This document shows positions 31,582-43,014 of a DNA stretch of 64,000 nt, in pieces (the stretch's first letter is position 1; each line of letters opens with the position of its first letter). The stretch comes from Amoebidium appalachense (lineage: Eukaryota > Ichthyosporea): assembly GCA_963693365.1 (NCBI GenBank), contig CAVNZM010000013.1, positions 5,828,001-5,892,000 on the forward strand. The letters are read 5' to 3'. The position numbers and the translations under genes were made by a program. Below the pieces are notes generated by a model. The model saw only the letters and a list, made by a program, of their open reading frames with translations, did not search any database and had not been told where the DNA came from.

Positions 31582-31629
31582 AGCCACTTTAGTGGCTATT
31601 TCGACCCATTCGAGCCACTGAAGTGGCTC
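31582..31629. repeat. Two tandem perfect palindromes
   Basis: AGCCACTTTAGTGGCT (31582-31597) and GAGCCACTGAAGTGGCTC (31612-31629) lie about one 31-bp period apart. Both share AGCCACT/AGTGGCT arms and two-base centres. Confidence 0.8.
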
Positions 31630-32109
31630 ACAGTCGACCTATCATTATAGTGATGCTGTGTACACCAATCAAATATGGAGTTTGGCTTTGGTGCGGATCC
31701 CCCTAGCTTTCCCTAGTTGTAAGTCACCCACACTCGCTCACTCATATGACATCCACTTACGCACTGATCACCACACACTCACATGGGGCGTGACAGTCGG
31801 TCGTATGTGCGTTTCAAACTCTCCAGATTACGAGTACCCATTAGCTGGGACAAGATGAACGAAAGAAGTAGAACTGCATTTTGTCTTGAATGTCTTCCAT
31901 GGTTAATCTTTCATAAAATCAAACCACCTATAACTCGTCATTAGATTTTTTCATAAAATCCGCTGTGTCTGGTCTTGCTTCGTCATACAGGGGGATTACG
32001 TCATATGTAACTTTTCCAGGAGTGTATATTTCCTTGTTTACTATGTAATTTGTCTAAATCTTTTCCCCAAGTGATGCGCATAATCGCAGGCTGGGGAGGG
32101 CATGTCTCT

Positions 32110-32343
32110 TCAGCACCATAAAGTGCACAACAGGTAGTTTTTGGGGAACCCAACTGGTGCCCGTTGCGCCAATCGGATGAGCAACTCCTCCTCGAACGAG
32201 ACATAAAGCACTGCACTAATCATCCCATGGTGCACCCGCAGTCTCGTAATGAGTTCCTGTGCTTGTGCTTGCACGTGAAAAACACGTGTCCGAGTCCAGT
32301 CAGTCTCTTGGTGCCGCTTCCAAATTCGTGCCGGCCTCACCAA
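32110..32343 (-). CDS. Small hypothetical ORF
   Basis: 77 codons from ATG, mixed composition, no low complexity and no recognised domain. It could be a decayed fragment or chance. Listed because the surrounding 3.4 kb has nothing better. Confidence 0.15.
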   Translation of the reverse strand: MVRPARIWKRHQETDWTRTRVFHVQAQAQELITRLRVHHGMISAVLYVSFEEELLIRLAQRAPVGFPKNYLLCTLWC

Positions 32344-34006
32344 TCAACGACGCTGCACGTGTACACTCGCTGCTACTTGTAATAACATTAGCAGTAATGT
32401 GGCAAGTAACTTATCCATAATGTTGGTCGATCGTGTCCTCGGCCACTGCCAGGCCAGCGTACTGGAATGTCGGTCTCCGGGGCTGGTTAATAATAGTTAG
32501 GCTTTAACACACTTTGCTGAATCAACACACACACCTTGCCAAACGTGCCGTTATACTAATTATAGCAACCCATACACAGGTGGCTGCAGCTGCTAGCGCT
32601 TCAGCTTTCTGTCAGCATTTGTGTCACCGCGAGCAGACAGCCGGCCTTGGAACAAATAAGTGCAACATACCACAGAGAGGCACAGACATAGCAGGTCACA
32701 TATTTATTATGCTCCGTCGGCTCAGTAGCGCGTGCACATACTTGCACGCATAGAATGAGAATCGTACTGACATGAAATCAGTGCGACCCAGCACTGGTAC
32801 CAGTCAGCTGAAGGTCATATGATCATATATGGCGCAGATGAATAAGCGAAGAGGCTTTATTGTATTTGGCATTACAAAGCGCCAGCACGCGGCCTGAAGA
32901 TTAGGGACGTTTCATGAGCAAGAGTGCAACTCCCACTAAAATCTTCTATAGACCTACCTTCCCAAAAGCGCCTGTACACACACACACACGATAATAACAT
33001 ACACGAACCTTCAACATAGTGTTAGAGTTTTATCAATATATGCCTAGCAACAATCGATGGTGTACCAAGGACATAAAACACTGGATACAAACTTTGTGAC
33101 CTTGATTCAAGTTGTTGTCTTCTAACCTGAATCCTGGCAACGGCCACAGCATCAGGGTACGTAGCCTCGCAAATTCTGAACACAACTCTCAGCCTGTTAG
33201 CTAGTTTAATTAATCACTGATGATTACACGTGAAGGCATGATGCCCAAGAATTATTAGCAAGCACATCCCAGCTTCTCACATTGAAACGTGCCCAAGTGC
33301 ATACACACATGCATACCGTGTTTTTAACATGCATAGATATGCCCCAAGTGCACGTGCCGCTTGAACCGAAAGGTGATCAATAAAAGAAGAGAGAGAGCCC
33401 TTTTAAAGAAGAGATAAGAAAGTACACTCATGTCCCCCCCCATACACACAGACACCACAGAGAATGAGTGCCAAGCATTCACAAAAATTTAATCAATGAC
33501 ATGGATAGTCTTTCCGAATACAGAGTTCCTGCGGCATGGTCCCCGTATATAATACTAAATTAATTGGGAAAAGTTGTTGCAGTTCCCGTATTTCAAGAGT
33601 AAAATAGGCAAAGTTCTCGGGACATACAACATAAAGAATCCCTGGGCGTGTTCTCACAGTTTTAAAACAAACACCACACGATATGTGGACACGCATGTAC
33701 TTTACAAACCTCCTAAACTGTCATGCGAGGGGTGCATGTGCACGCTCATGTGTGTCAAGGTTCACCTCCTCGTATGTAACGTTTTAAAGAGGAAATTGGC
33801 TCAGAAATCTGCAAGGTGAAGGTTTCACAACGGTCTCAAAGTGTATACTAACTACCCTCGCTAGGTGCTTCTCAATAGATTTTCTAATAACCTGCTCCAC
33901 TGAATCGATAGATCCCCTAGTACACTTTACCAAAGGCTAAGCATTAATCAATACATATTGTGTATCCAGGCATGCACAGGTGTCGGTGAGAGCTAGAGCT
34001 GAAACC

Positions 34007-35413
34007 ATGAGGCAACAAGTACCAAGGTGGCTCCTGGCCCTGGCCTGTGTCACACCATGGCCACACAGTGCCTCCGGTCAATTCCTGCAGCGCAACATGT
34101 ACACCAACGGCACACAGTACTTTGTCCGTCCCCTTTTGGACCAGGGATGGGTCACACACGCCGACACGCTATGCACGGCACCACAGCCACCCCTTGCCAT
34201 GCAACAAGACTACCCATTAGCCGCCACCAACCCATGCTGTGGGCCTTACAGACCACTTGTCTACGCGCTTGATAAGGCCGGGGCACTGTTGAACGGTGGC
34301 GCACCGCTCGATGGGCCGGGGCCCGATGGGATTATTAATGACGTGAATGGGGTGAAAGAATATGTGGTGCTGCCGGCCAGCGTGGACCGGGAGGATGTGG
34401 GGGCGGCCATAAATGGGAAGATGGGGTTAGGCCAGTTTGTGGTGTGGAATCCGCGCAGTAGAAAAGGAAACGAACTGATGCACCAAGAGATGGTCAAGGC
34501 ACTGCAGGTGCGTCCTGCTTATCCTATCCCCCCCCCCCCCCCCCCCCAAAAAAAAAAAAAAAAAAAAAAAAAAACAGGAAAGAAAGAAAGAAAAAAGAAA
34601 AGGAAAAGGAAAAGGAAAAGGAAAATAATAGAAAGAAAAGAAATGCTCCCTCGTCCACCCACTTGCACAAACACAACCATCCACACGCATGTAGTCGTTT
34701 ACCGGTGAACTTTCTCGTGGCCCACCACTTAAATTGCTCCCTCAACTCTGTGTTACACTCTTAGTCTAGGTATGTGCTCCGTCGGTGTGTGTGATCAGCC
34801 TAGGGTCTCCATTGGTGTGTATGCATCTTGACAGTGTTCTCTACTGGGGATAGACTAAGTACTTGAACACTTGTGAATGCCATATTAATACTTCAGTTGC
34901 ACACACAAGCTCTACCCCCCTTCCCCCCTCTCCCTCTCCTTGCCGCTCTCTTCCACGGTCCTTGTTTTCATCTACTTTTCCTCTGGAACTACAACACCCT
35001 CTCCACACACACACGGATCGGGTGATGGGTGTCAGCTGGTAATTCTGACAGTTCATTGCATCACATGTGCCCTACTAGTATGTACAAACACCAAAAGCGT
35101 TAACCAACACACTGCAGTGACACACACGCGCGCCATTTCAACTGCTAACTTAGGCTACGGGCTGCAGGAGCTATCATGCATGTACAGGCCTTGGACCAAC
35201 GGCAGCAACGCGACGGTCATGCGCTACGTCAAGGTTTCATGGGACGATATTGCCGCCCTGGGCACCCCAAGCCCCCCACCTGGCCCCATGCCGGATGTCC
35301 TCTACGTCATGGGTCACATGGTCAGTGTGTGCACAAACTCATGATAGTTGACGAAGGCCTACACCCGGATCGCACACTCCATAATCGATGCCGAGCAGTT
35401 TTTTTTTTTTTTT

Positions 35414-35455
<42 letters not shown>

Positions 35456-36970
35456 GGACGAGTATAAGGGAAGGAACTCGAAGGGGAAGGAGGTTGTATC
35501 GTACATGCACTTTCAGTGGTGTGGGTACAAACACAAGTAGAAGACATCTGCGCCAACAAGATATACAACCTCGCATGTGTGCTAAGACAACATGCAATCA
35601 ACATGGCAAAACAATGCACGGGGCTCCTTCATCAGATTTTTGTACAAGATCTTTAGCTAGGACACCCTTGAAGGTGCACGTGCATTATATGCGGTTAGAA
35701 TCTATCCATGCTCAAAAATGCTTACAGTCACGTTGCTGATTCCTTTCCCCAGCTAAACCGGCTCTACACTAGCGGGGTCATACGTAGTCTTCGCACAGAT
35801 CTTTACCAAGACCAGGCCCGGGACCCCACCGCCACCCTCAAGCTCTTCACCTACAACATGTACCGCGACAGCCAATTCGAGTCTAACCTGCTCGAACTAT
35901 TCCGTCCCGACTACCCACGGGGATTTCTCGGCTGGGCCCTCCACACCGGCACCATGCACGTGTTGTACAACACCACCACTTTTGCGCAAATGGGCCTGTC
36001 CTCCCTCCTTCCTAACGGCCCCTTAAACTACGACGCAAACATAATCATCCGCAACGCAAACAACTGGACTTGGGCAAATTTCACCACCATTGCACAGGCA
36101 GTGAAGGACCGTGACCCACTTCAGTACCCGATCGAGATCGACGTAGGCACACACGACGATCTCTTTCTTCTCAACCAAATGCTTTTTCCTTTGTGGCGAA
36201 AGTCGGCAGGAGACAACGGAGGCACGGGGGACCTAAAATGCTCTTTACCTATCAACGGGTCCGCAGCAACGCGTCAGGGGGTGGGTGTTCGACTCCTGCG
36301 CGATTGGTTAGACAGAGGTTTGGTGCGCGCTGGCGATCTCGCTCCTGAACCAACCACCAACACAAACATGAGCAAATGGGTGGAGGCTTGGCCCAACGTC
36401 AGCCTCAATGGACCCCCACCCTACCGGGGGGGTTTATTGGGCGAGGACAGGCCACTGTATGGGTTCCGGTTCAGCAGCTGCGACAGGCCGGTGCCCATCG
36501 GTGCACCAGACATCAAGTTCATGCTGATGCCGGGCGAGCAGGTGTGTGTACACATGTGGTGTGAAGGTGTTGATTCAAAAAAGGGGTTGGGGGGGGGGGG
36601 GGGGGGGGGGAGGGGAATGAAGGGGGGGGGGGGGGGGGGGGGGAGAACCCGGAGAGGAGGGGAGGGGAGAGGAGGGGGTAGGGGAAGGGGGAGGGGGGGG
36701 ACGAACGAAAGAGAGAGTAAAAATGTGATAAAAGCAGGGTGTGGAGAGAGGAGTTGGGGGGGGGGGGGGGGGGGGGGGGGGGAGTGTTGTGTTGTATTAT
36801 TCGTGCATTTGGAATTTCCGGCTGATAACTTCTCATCCTCCCCCTCCCCCTTCCCCGAATGGGTTCTACCTTATCATCTCACTTTGCCAGTTCTTTTTTG
36901 CATATTTCCATTCTCCTGGCCGTCGAGAGAGTATTCGTCCTCCCTGTAATGCATTCTAATCTCTCCGTCC

Positions 36971-37012
<42 letters not shown>

Positions 37013-37137
37013 TGCAATGGGCTCTTGTTTCTGATGCATACCTCAAATTTTGTTTTTTTTACTTTTTTTTTTGGGAGTTTTTTGCGGAGTTGTAAACCGC
37101 ACTGTGATGCCACTCCTGAATCCGTCATTCTCTGTAA

Positions 37138-37176
<39 letters not shown>

Positions 37177-37532
37177 CCCCCCCCCCCCCCCCACCCCACC
37201 CCCACCCCCCCTCCCAAAAAAAAAAAGAAGAAAGAAGGAAAGAAAGGAAAAGAAAAAAAAGAGAGAACTAAAGCTCACAATCCCTGCCACTTAGGGCACA
37301 ACCTACACGTACGGAGCCGCCATTGGACGCAACAGCACGCAGGGGGCCATGGCTTACTCCTACATCAAGCTGCTAGCAGACAACGACAAGCAGTATCTTG
37401 CAGGCACGGCAGTGGCCAGCGACACCATCCCAGCAAACACAAACATACGCCAGAGTGCAGACACCATCTGGATCCTGCCTTACACTACCCGTGCCACTGC
37501 ACCTGACCTGGGCCCAATCACAACAAGGTGGG

Positions 37533-37619
<87 letters not shown>

Positions 37620-38337
37620 CCTCTCCCTCCCTTCCCCTCCCCCCCCCCCCCCCCTTCCCCCGCCAATTAAGGCCTTCATCTCCACACCCTCCCCGCCTCG
37701 CCCCCCCTCCCCCCCCCTCCCCCTCCACACACACACATACACACACCGCACACGAGTCGCGTGCTATAATACCTGTAGTACCGGGTGGCTTCATTCTCAA
37801 TCTCCCTCCAACACCTTTCAAGAGGATTCAACCACCTCACTCCAACCACCGCTCAGCACAACCACCCAGGCTACTGTGCCCAAGCTCTTGTTCCCCCCCT
37901 CCCCCCCCCCTTCCTCCTCTTAAACGAACACGGTGCCACCAGTTCTAATTAACCCATTAATTAAAGTGTTACGCATACAGCATACCGTTCATGCTATTAG
38001 TTACACTTTCATGTTCCTTTCTTTCTTTCTTTTTTTTTTTTTTTTTTGATTCTATAAACTTTTTTTTTGTGCCCCAAAACTTCCCGTCCAAATTTCTATA
38101 TTTGCCAAGGCTAATCGTGCGATCGTGCGATCGCGCGGGAATGATTGGTCCATACATATTTTTTTGAGATTCCCTACTTTTTTTATTTTATCATTATATA
38201 TTGAAGAGCCCGTGCACGAGCACATTTGACAATGTTGCCTTCAAGCCAATTGTTTTTAGGCTATAACGGCAATCAACGGACCCCCCCCCCCCCCCCCCCC
38301 CCCCCCTCCCCCACACAACAAAAAAAAAAAGAAGAAG

Positions 38338-38368
<31 letters not shown>

Positions 38369-38556
38369 GAAAGAAACAAGAAGGGGGGGGGGGGGAGAGA
38401 GAGAGAAAGGAAAACAAACAAAACAAACACTTGGCAAACAAAAAAACAAGCAAAAAGAACCATGCTGCTTCCTGAAAGCCAAATGTTCGGCCACATTTGT
38501 TGCACTACCAAACCCCACTTCGTCCCCCCTTTCCCCCCAAGGCGTCCCCACCTTCC

Positions 38557-38587
<31 letters not shown>

Positions 38588-39351
38588 AAAAAAAAAAAAG
38601 GAAACAGTGAGAGAGAAAAAAGAAAAGAAAGAAAAAAACCACACAAATATGCGCGTGCTAACACATACACATACACACAGACACACACATACACGTACAT
38701 TCCATTTTTCTCCCTCTTTCCCTCCTCTATTGCCCCATCTTTCACCCCTCTCCTCCCCCCCTCCTTCCCCCTCCCCCTCCCCCCCCCCCCCCCCCCCCCC
38801 CTCTTTCCCCCCAATCTATTCACCCTTTTAGGAACCGTTGTACATGTTCCCACACAGTTCGTTTGCAGTTCCAATCCATTGCCACAATCCAACACCTACT
38901 GGGTGCCCTCTCACCTGAGAGTCTCCCACGTGCACAGCCAGCCATGACCACCACACACTGACCTCCACCCCCCCCTCCCCCCCCCCCCCCTCCCCCGAGG
39001 CCCGTTCCCCTGAGACTCCCCTCACCCACTCGCCCACTCACCTCTCAGCCCCCCCCCCTCTCCATCCTTCCCCTCTGCCTCCTCCCTTCCTCACCTTCCC
39101 CCCAAAACACATCCACCCATACAGAGGGCGATTTCTTTGGGGCATAGCCGGTCAGCGGTTCCGCAATTTGGGTTGGCCCTATGCACCCCCACGGCAGCTC
39201 GCTGACCTGTCAGTCAGCCAGCCCCTACGGCACCTGCTTGCAGGGCTGGCTGTTAAGAATGCTACTGCCGAGGCAGCCAGGGATGTTGCATGCAGAGTCA
39301 TGGACTATACAGTGGTGCCTAGATGCTCCCTCAAGTATGTTTTTGCTTGCT

Positions 39352-39413
<62 letters not shown>

Positions 39414-39423
39414 ACCACCACCA

Positions 39424-39462
<39 letters not shown>

Positions 39463-41025
39463 AGAAACAAATACCACACAAAACAACCACACCGCCTTTA
39501 CCACCGTCATCATGTGTGTTGCACCACATAACCCAACTATCCCGAGCCTTCTTTCCCCAAAAATACTCCCCTCATTAGCCAGCCAGTCTTCCCCCCCCCG
39601 CCTCCCCCCTCCCGTCCCCCCTCCCCCCGCCTCCCCCCTCCCGTCCCCCCTCCCCCTCCCCCCCCCCCCCTCCCCCCTCCACTCTGTCACCGCCTGTTAA
39701 GAGTGTTGCCATGCATATGGCCACGCATACTAACTACCCTACATCCCCCCAGGGACCACCTAGTAGCAACCATAGGCCCCTGCCGTGCCACCACCAACAC
39801 CATCCCCGTTCTTCTCCTCTGGCGCCCCCCCAGGCCCGGCCAGACGGTAGTGTGCCGAGACGACGACATAATCATGCCCCCACCTCCAACCCTCGAGTGC
39901 CTTTACCCGGAGCGCATGTACGGCCCAGTGCTCGCCTTGCAGATAGTGGCCGGAACAGCGGCGTTTCTAACCCTGGCATGCACCGTGGGCCTGGTTGTAC
40001 TTCGTAAGCACCCCATGGTTGCCGCCATGCACCATTTGTGGGCCGCCGCTGGCCTCACCGGGTGCCTGCTCGTATTTGCAGCCCTGCTCATTCTTCCCGG
40101 GCCTCCGGACAGGCCCCGTCTTCTTGCAGGGGTGTGGCTGCTTGCTCTGGGCTGGGGCCTGACGTTCTCCTCACTGCTTGCACGTGCACTGCATGGGTTG
40201 GGTGCCCCACGTGCAGCAATAGGGATCGTGGCATTATCTATAGCCATAGAAATCATCATTCTTGCAGTAATAACCGGGGCAAAGGGGTCGCCTACGTTTG
40301 CACCGGTGACCCGCAGCGAACAGATGACGATCGCGGCAATGAGTGGCGGGGAGGTTGTTGATGTGACATACACAAGAGTGGTGGCTGATTTTACGCCCAC
40401 TGCTGCCATAATGGCGCTAGTGTCTATAAATATCATTTTGGTAGCCGCCGTCGCCGCGGGTGCGTTTGCTTCTTCAGCAAGGCGGAGAGGTGGGGCGGTG
40501 TATGATGGGCGCACAGTACTTGGGGTGAGCCTCAACGCACTGATGGTGGGGTTGGTGGTGCTGCCGTCCTTCCCTTCGTTCGGCACGGCCACTACAACGT
40601 ATTTGGTGGTGGGTGCCGCATGCCTGGCCATATTCCTCGGCCTAGTGCTGTGTGTGTTTGTACCGCGGTTGCTTTTGGCAATGCTACCAGATAACGGCAA
40701 CCATTTTGCCGTTGTGTGGTTGAGAAAACTAGCCGTCAGCACGACGACAGAGAGCAGCAACACAGACACCAGCCAGCAAGAGGGGTCAAGCCGCCGCACA
40801 GGAAGCGATAAAAAGACCAGCAGGCAAATGTCGACAAAACAAGTGGGGGCATCGACAGCAGACACACTGCACGATGGGGATGGGGAGGAGGTGGAGACAG
40901 CAAAGGTGGCTCACAGAATGAAGAGAATGAGAGAGCACGTGCAGGAGTTGAAGGCCACCGTGGAAGACACTAGAAGCAGGCTGGCTGCAAGGAAGGCCCT
41001 AAAGGATGCGTGGGTGAAGGGGTAG
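34007..41025 (+). CDS. Class C (GABA-B-like) GPCR with solute-binding-protein-like ectodomain, copy B
   Basis: Exons: 34007-34507, 35168-35320, 35753-36541, 37295-37527, 39125-39334, 39753-41025; 3159 nt, 1052 aa, phases consistent. The start is the first ATG; the signal peptide is WLLALACVTPWPHSASG. The ectodomain aligns with copy A: the exon 1 end HQEMVKALQ matches VQEMVKAIQ with the intron at the same codon and phase; PDVLYVMGHM and HVLYNTTTFAQMG match the solute-binding-protein signature. All seven membrane segments (about 685-930) lie in the single last exon, with LTGCLLVFAALLIL as TM2 and FVPRLLL after TM7. The tail ends in a coiled coil (RMKRMREHVQELKATVEDTR), as in GABA-B receptors that pair. 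Ends TAG. Plasma-membrane receptor; ligand unknown, perhaps a small nutrient. Transcribed away from copy A. Confidence 0.87.
34531..34575. repeat. Poly-C/poly-A compound tract, receptor B intron 1
   Basis: About 17 C then about 27 A, followed by GAAA/GGAAAA repeats to 34630, close to the exon 1 donor. Confidence 0.9.
35400..35454. repeat. Poly-T/poly-G compound tract, receptor B intron 2
   Basis: About 24 T immediately followed by about 31 G, the reverse-complement arrangement of the CnAn tracts. Confidence 0.9.
36590..37215. repeat. Poly-G and poly-C blocks, receptor B intron 3
   Basis: Poly-G at 36590-36643 and 36757-36782; poly-C at 36971-37011 and 37139-37192, the latter followed by A-rich DNA. 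Confidence 0.85.
37533..37612. repeat. (TC)n microsatellite, receptor B intron 4
   Basis: About 40 TC units beginning 6 nt after the exon 4 donor. Further C-rich and C/A tracts lie at 38281-38330, 38560-38600 and 38780-38802. Confidence 0.95.
39353..39460. repeat. Poly-C (about 60) then poly-A (about 36)
   Basis: CnAn compound 20 nt after the exon 5 donor of receptor B, linked by CACCACCACC. Confidence 0.9.
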
Positions 41026-41610
41026 AAGTGGTTAAAAACGATGGGGGGTGATGGGGGAGAGGGGGAGGCGGGAGGGTAGAAGGGGCGGGAAGGGGGGCCG
41101 GGGGGGGGGGGGGGGGGGGGGAGGATGAAACTTGTATTTTGGAAACAGGATGCTTCGTCCTTAACTGAGTAACCCTTGGGACAGTTTGTACGATGGAAAG
41201 GGATTAATGGCAACATTACGGTGTTAAGTTAAAACATGCGGATGGCTACTCAATGTAGAATGTGGTTCACGGTGTGAAAAAATTAGAAATAAATAAGTTC
41301 ACAAACGGCAAGGTATGTTAACGGTGCCGTGCCTCCTCTTCTTTTGGGTTCTCTGTGTTAAACGACTTGGCAATCACATCGACCCGGATTCGACGTGATT
41401 CGGCTATGTGAAAAAGAAAACCCACACAGCATCCAACAAAGTCAGGCTGCCCATTCTCAGCTCAGCGGTGGTGTGTGTGTGTGTGTGTGCGCGCGTATGT
41501 CACGGTGTGTGTGTGTGTGTGTTATTGGGGTATCATAAATTGCAACACATCCGATGATCATCACTGCACCAATGGGTTATATAGATAAGAGCGGAGAGTT
41601 AGAGGAGGAT

Positions 41611-41649
<39 letters not shown>

Positions 41650-42088
41650 TTGGGCTGCGATTATTGGATTGGGGTGCTCCGATATTTTGGTACAGTACTT
41701 CTCCACCCGGGGAAGAGGGGGGCGCGGGGGGAGGGGGAGGGTGGGGATGGGGACTCGAGAAAGCAGATTTATTTAATGGTGGAAAGTATACGTGCATGTC
41801 TTCGTAACTCCCGTTGCAGTCTGAAAGCCGAAATTTCGTGATATATACCCGTTAATGCTTACATTCGTGCATATACATCGACATAGGACGAACAGCACAC
41901 TCTAGAAAGTTACATCTACTCTGAAATACTCGATATTCTTTCTTTTTGATGTAAATAAAAATTAAAACAGGACTCCAATTGGTTGACGCCTTTCTCTTAG
42001 TTTCCTTCATAGGCCCCTTTGGTATCATAGCTTTGTCCCTTTTCGCTTCAAATCCTTAAGCTTGTGTTGCTTTGGGAACTTAAACACT

Positions 42089-42123
<35 letters not shown>

Positions 42124-42342
42124 CCACCCACCCGAAACACACACACAAACACACCATATAACACCACCATTTTTTAATTTTCAAAACAGAACTACAAGAT
42201 AAACTTCGCTTGACATATGTATTTCATCAAACCTCACTCACACAGATCCAACATACTACATTATTCTACAATTAACACAAAAAAAAGTTATCACTATCTC
42301 ATCTCCATGGAGGAAACTTCATCACATACTACAAGAGTTTAT
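41026..42342. other. Convergent 3' spacer between receptor B and the SLC45-like gene
   Basis: No gene seen. Contains G-rich tracts (41041-41123, 41611-41646), a short (TG)n (41473-41521), AATAAA-like sites near 41287 and 41953, and poly-C 42091-42121. Confidence 0.5.
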
Positions 42343-42343
42343 T
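42338..42343 (-). terminator. Candidate polyadenylation hexamer overlapping the stop codon
   Basis: On the minus strand the SLC45-like gene ends TGAATAAA, so AATAAA shares its first base with the TGA stop. Its use would give an extremely short 3' UTR; inferred only. Confidence 0.3.
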
Positions 42344-42964
42344 CACAAACCGCGTGTCTTCGGTTGAGGAGGTTCGTTTGTATTTTCCCACCCAGGCACG
42401 GCAAATGGGAATCCACTCGCCACTCTTGCCCCTTCCACCCTTTTCCACCTCTTTTGCACAAACATGTGCACCACAGCCAGGACCACCAGCACACACAGGC
42501 CCCCACAGCCCACGGCAAAGAAGAGCATGCTGGCCTGTCCTCCCATGGAGTCCGCCACTAGCCTGCAAGGTGGCCCATTGAGAATTTGATTTAAAACAAA
42601 ACAGTTGCCCCCTCCCCCCCCTTTCTCCCTCCCCCTCCCCCCCCCCCCCCCCCCTTTCTCCCTCCCCTCCCCCCTCCCCCCCCCCCTTTCTCCCTCCCCT
42701 CCTCCCCCTCCCCACCCCCTCCCTCCCTCCACCAACCCCTCGTTACCCCTCCCTCCCACCCACACACCCCCTCCCCTCACCAGCTGCCTTTTTACGCCAG
42801 GTATGCATGGATTAAAGGCATGTTATGATGATAAGGAAACCCCAGAAGAAAGGGAGGTATGGGGGCTGCAAGAAGTAAAGTAGACTATCAGGGAAGCAAG
42901 AGAAGTGCGTGTGCAGCGGGGGTGGCACACGTGTCTGTGTGCGCGCGTGTGTTGTGTGTGTGTG

Positions 42965-43014
<50 letters not shown>

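Larger units (their letters stand above)
30586..34006. other. Long spacer between the divergent receptors
   Basis: Unusually free of microsatellites for this window. Unremarkable mixed DNA with short open frames only. The minus-strand frame 32343-32110 (77 aa, PARIWKRHQETDW ... VGFPKNYLLCTLWC) is the most protein-like but unrecognised. Two tandem palindromes lie at 31582-31629. Regulatory DNA of both receptors probably lies here. Confidence 0.5.

Noticed and set aside
39903-40865. Minus-strand 320-codon frame opposite the receptor B membrane exon
   Set aside because: Shadow frame of the GC-rich 7TM exon, which has clear hydrophobic segments on the plus strand.
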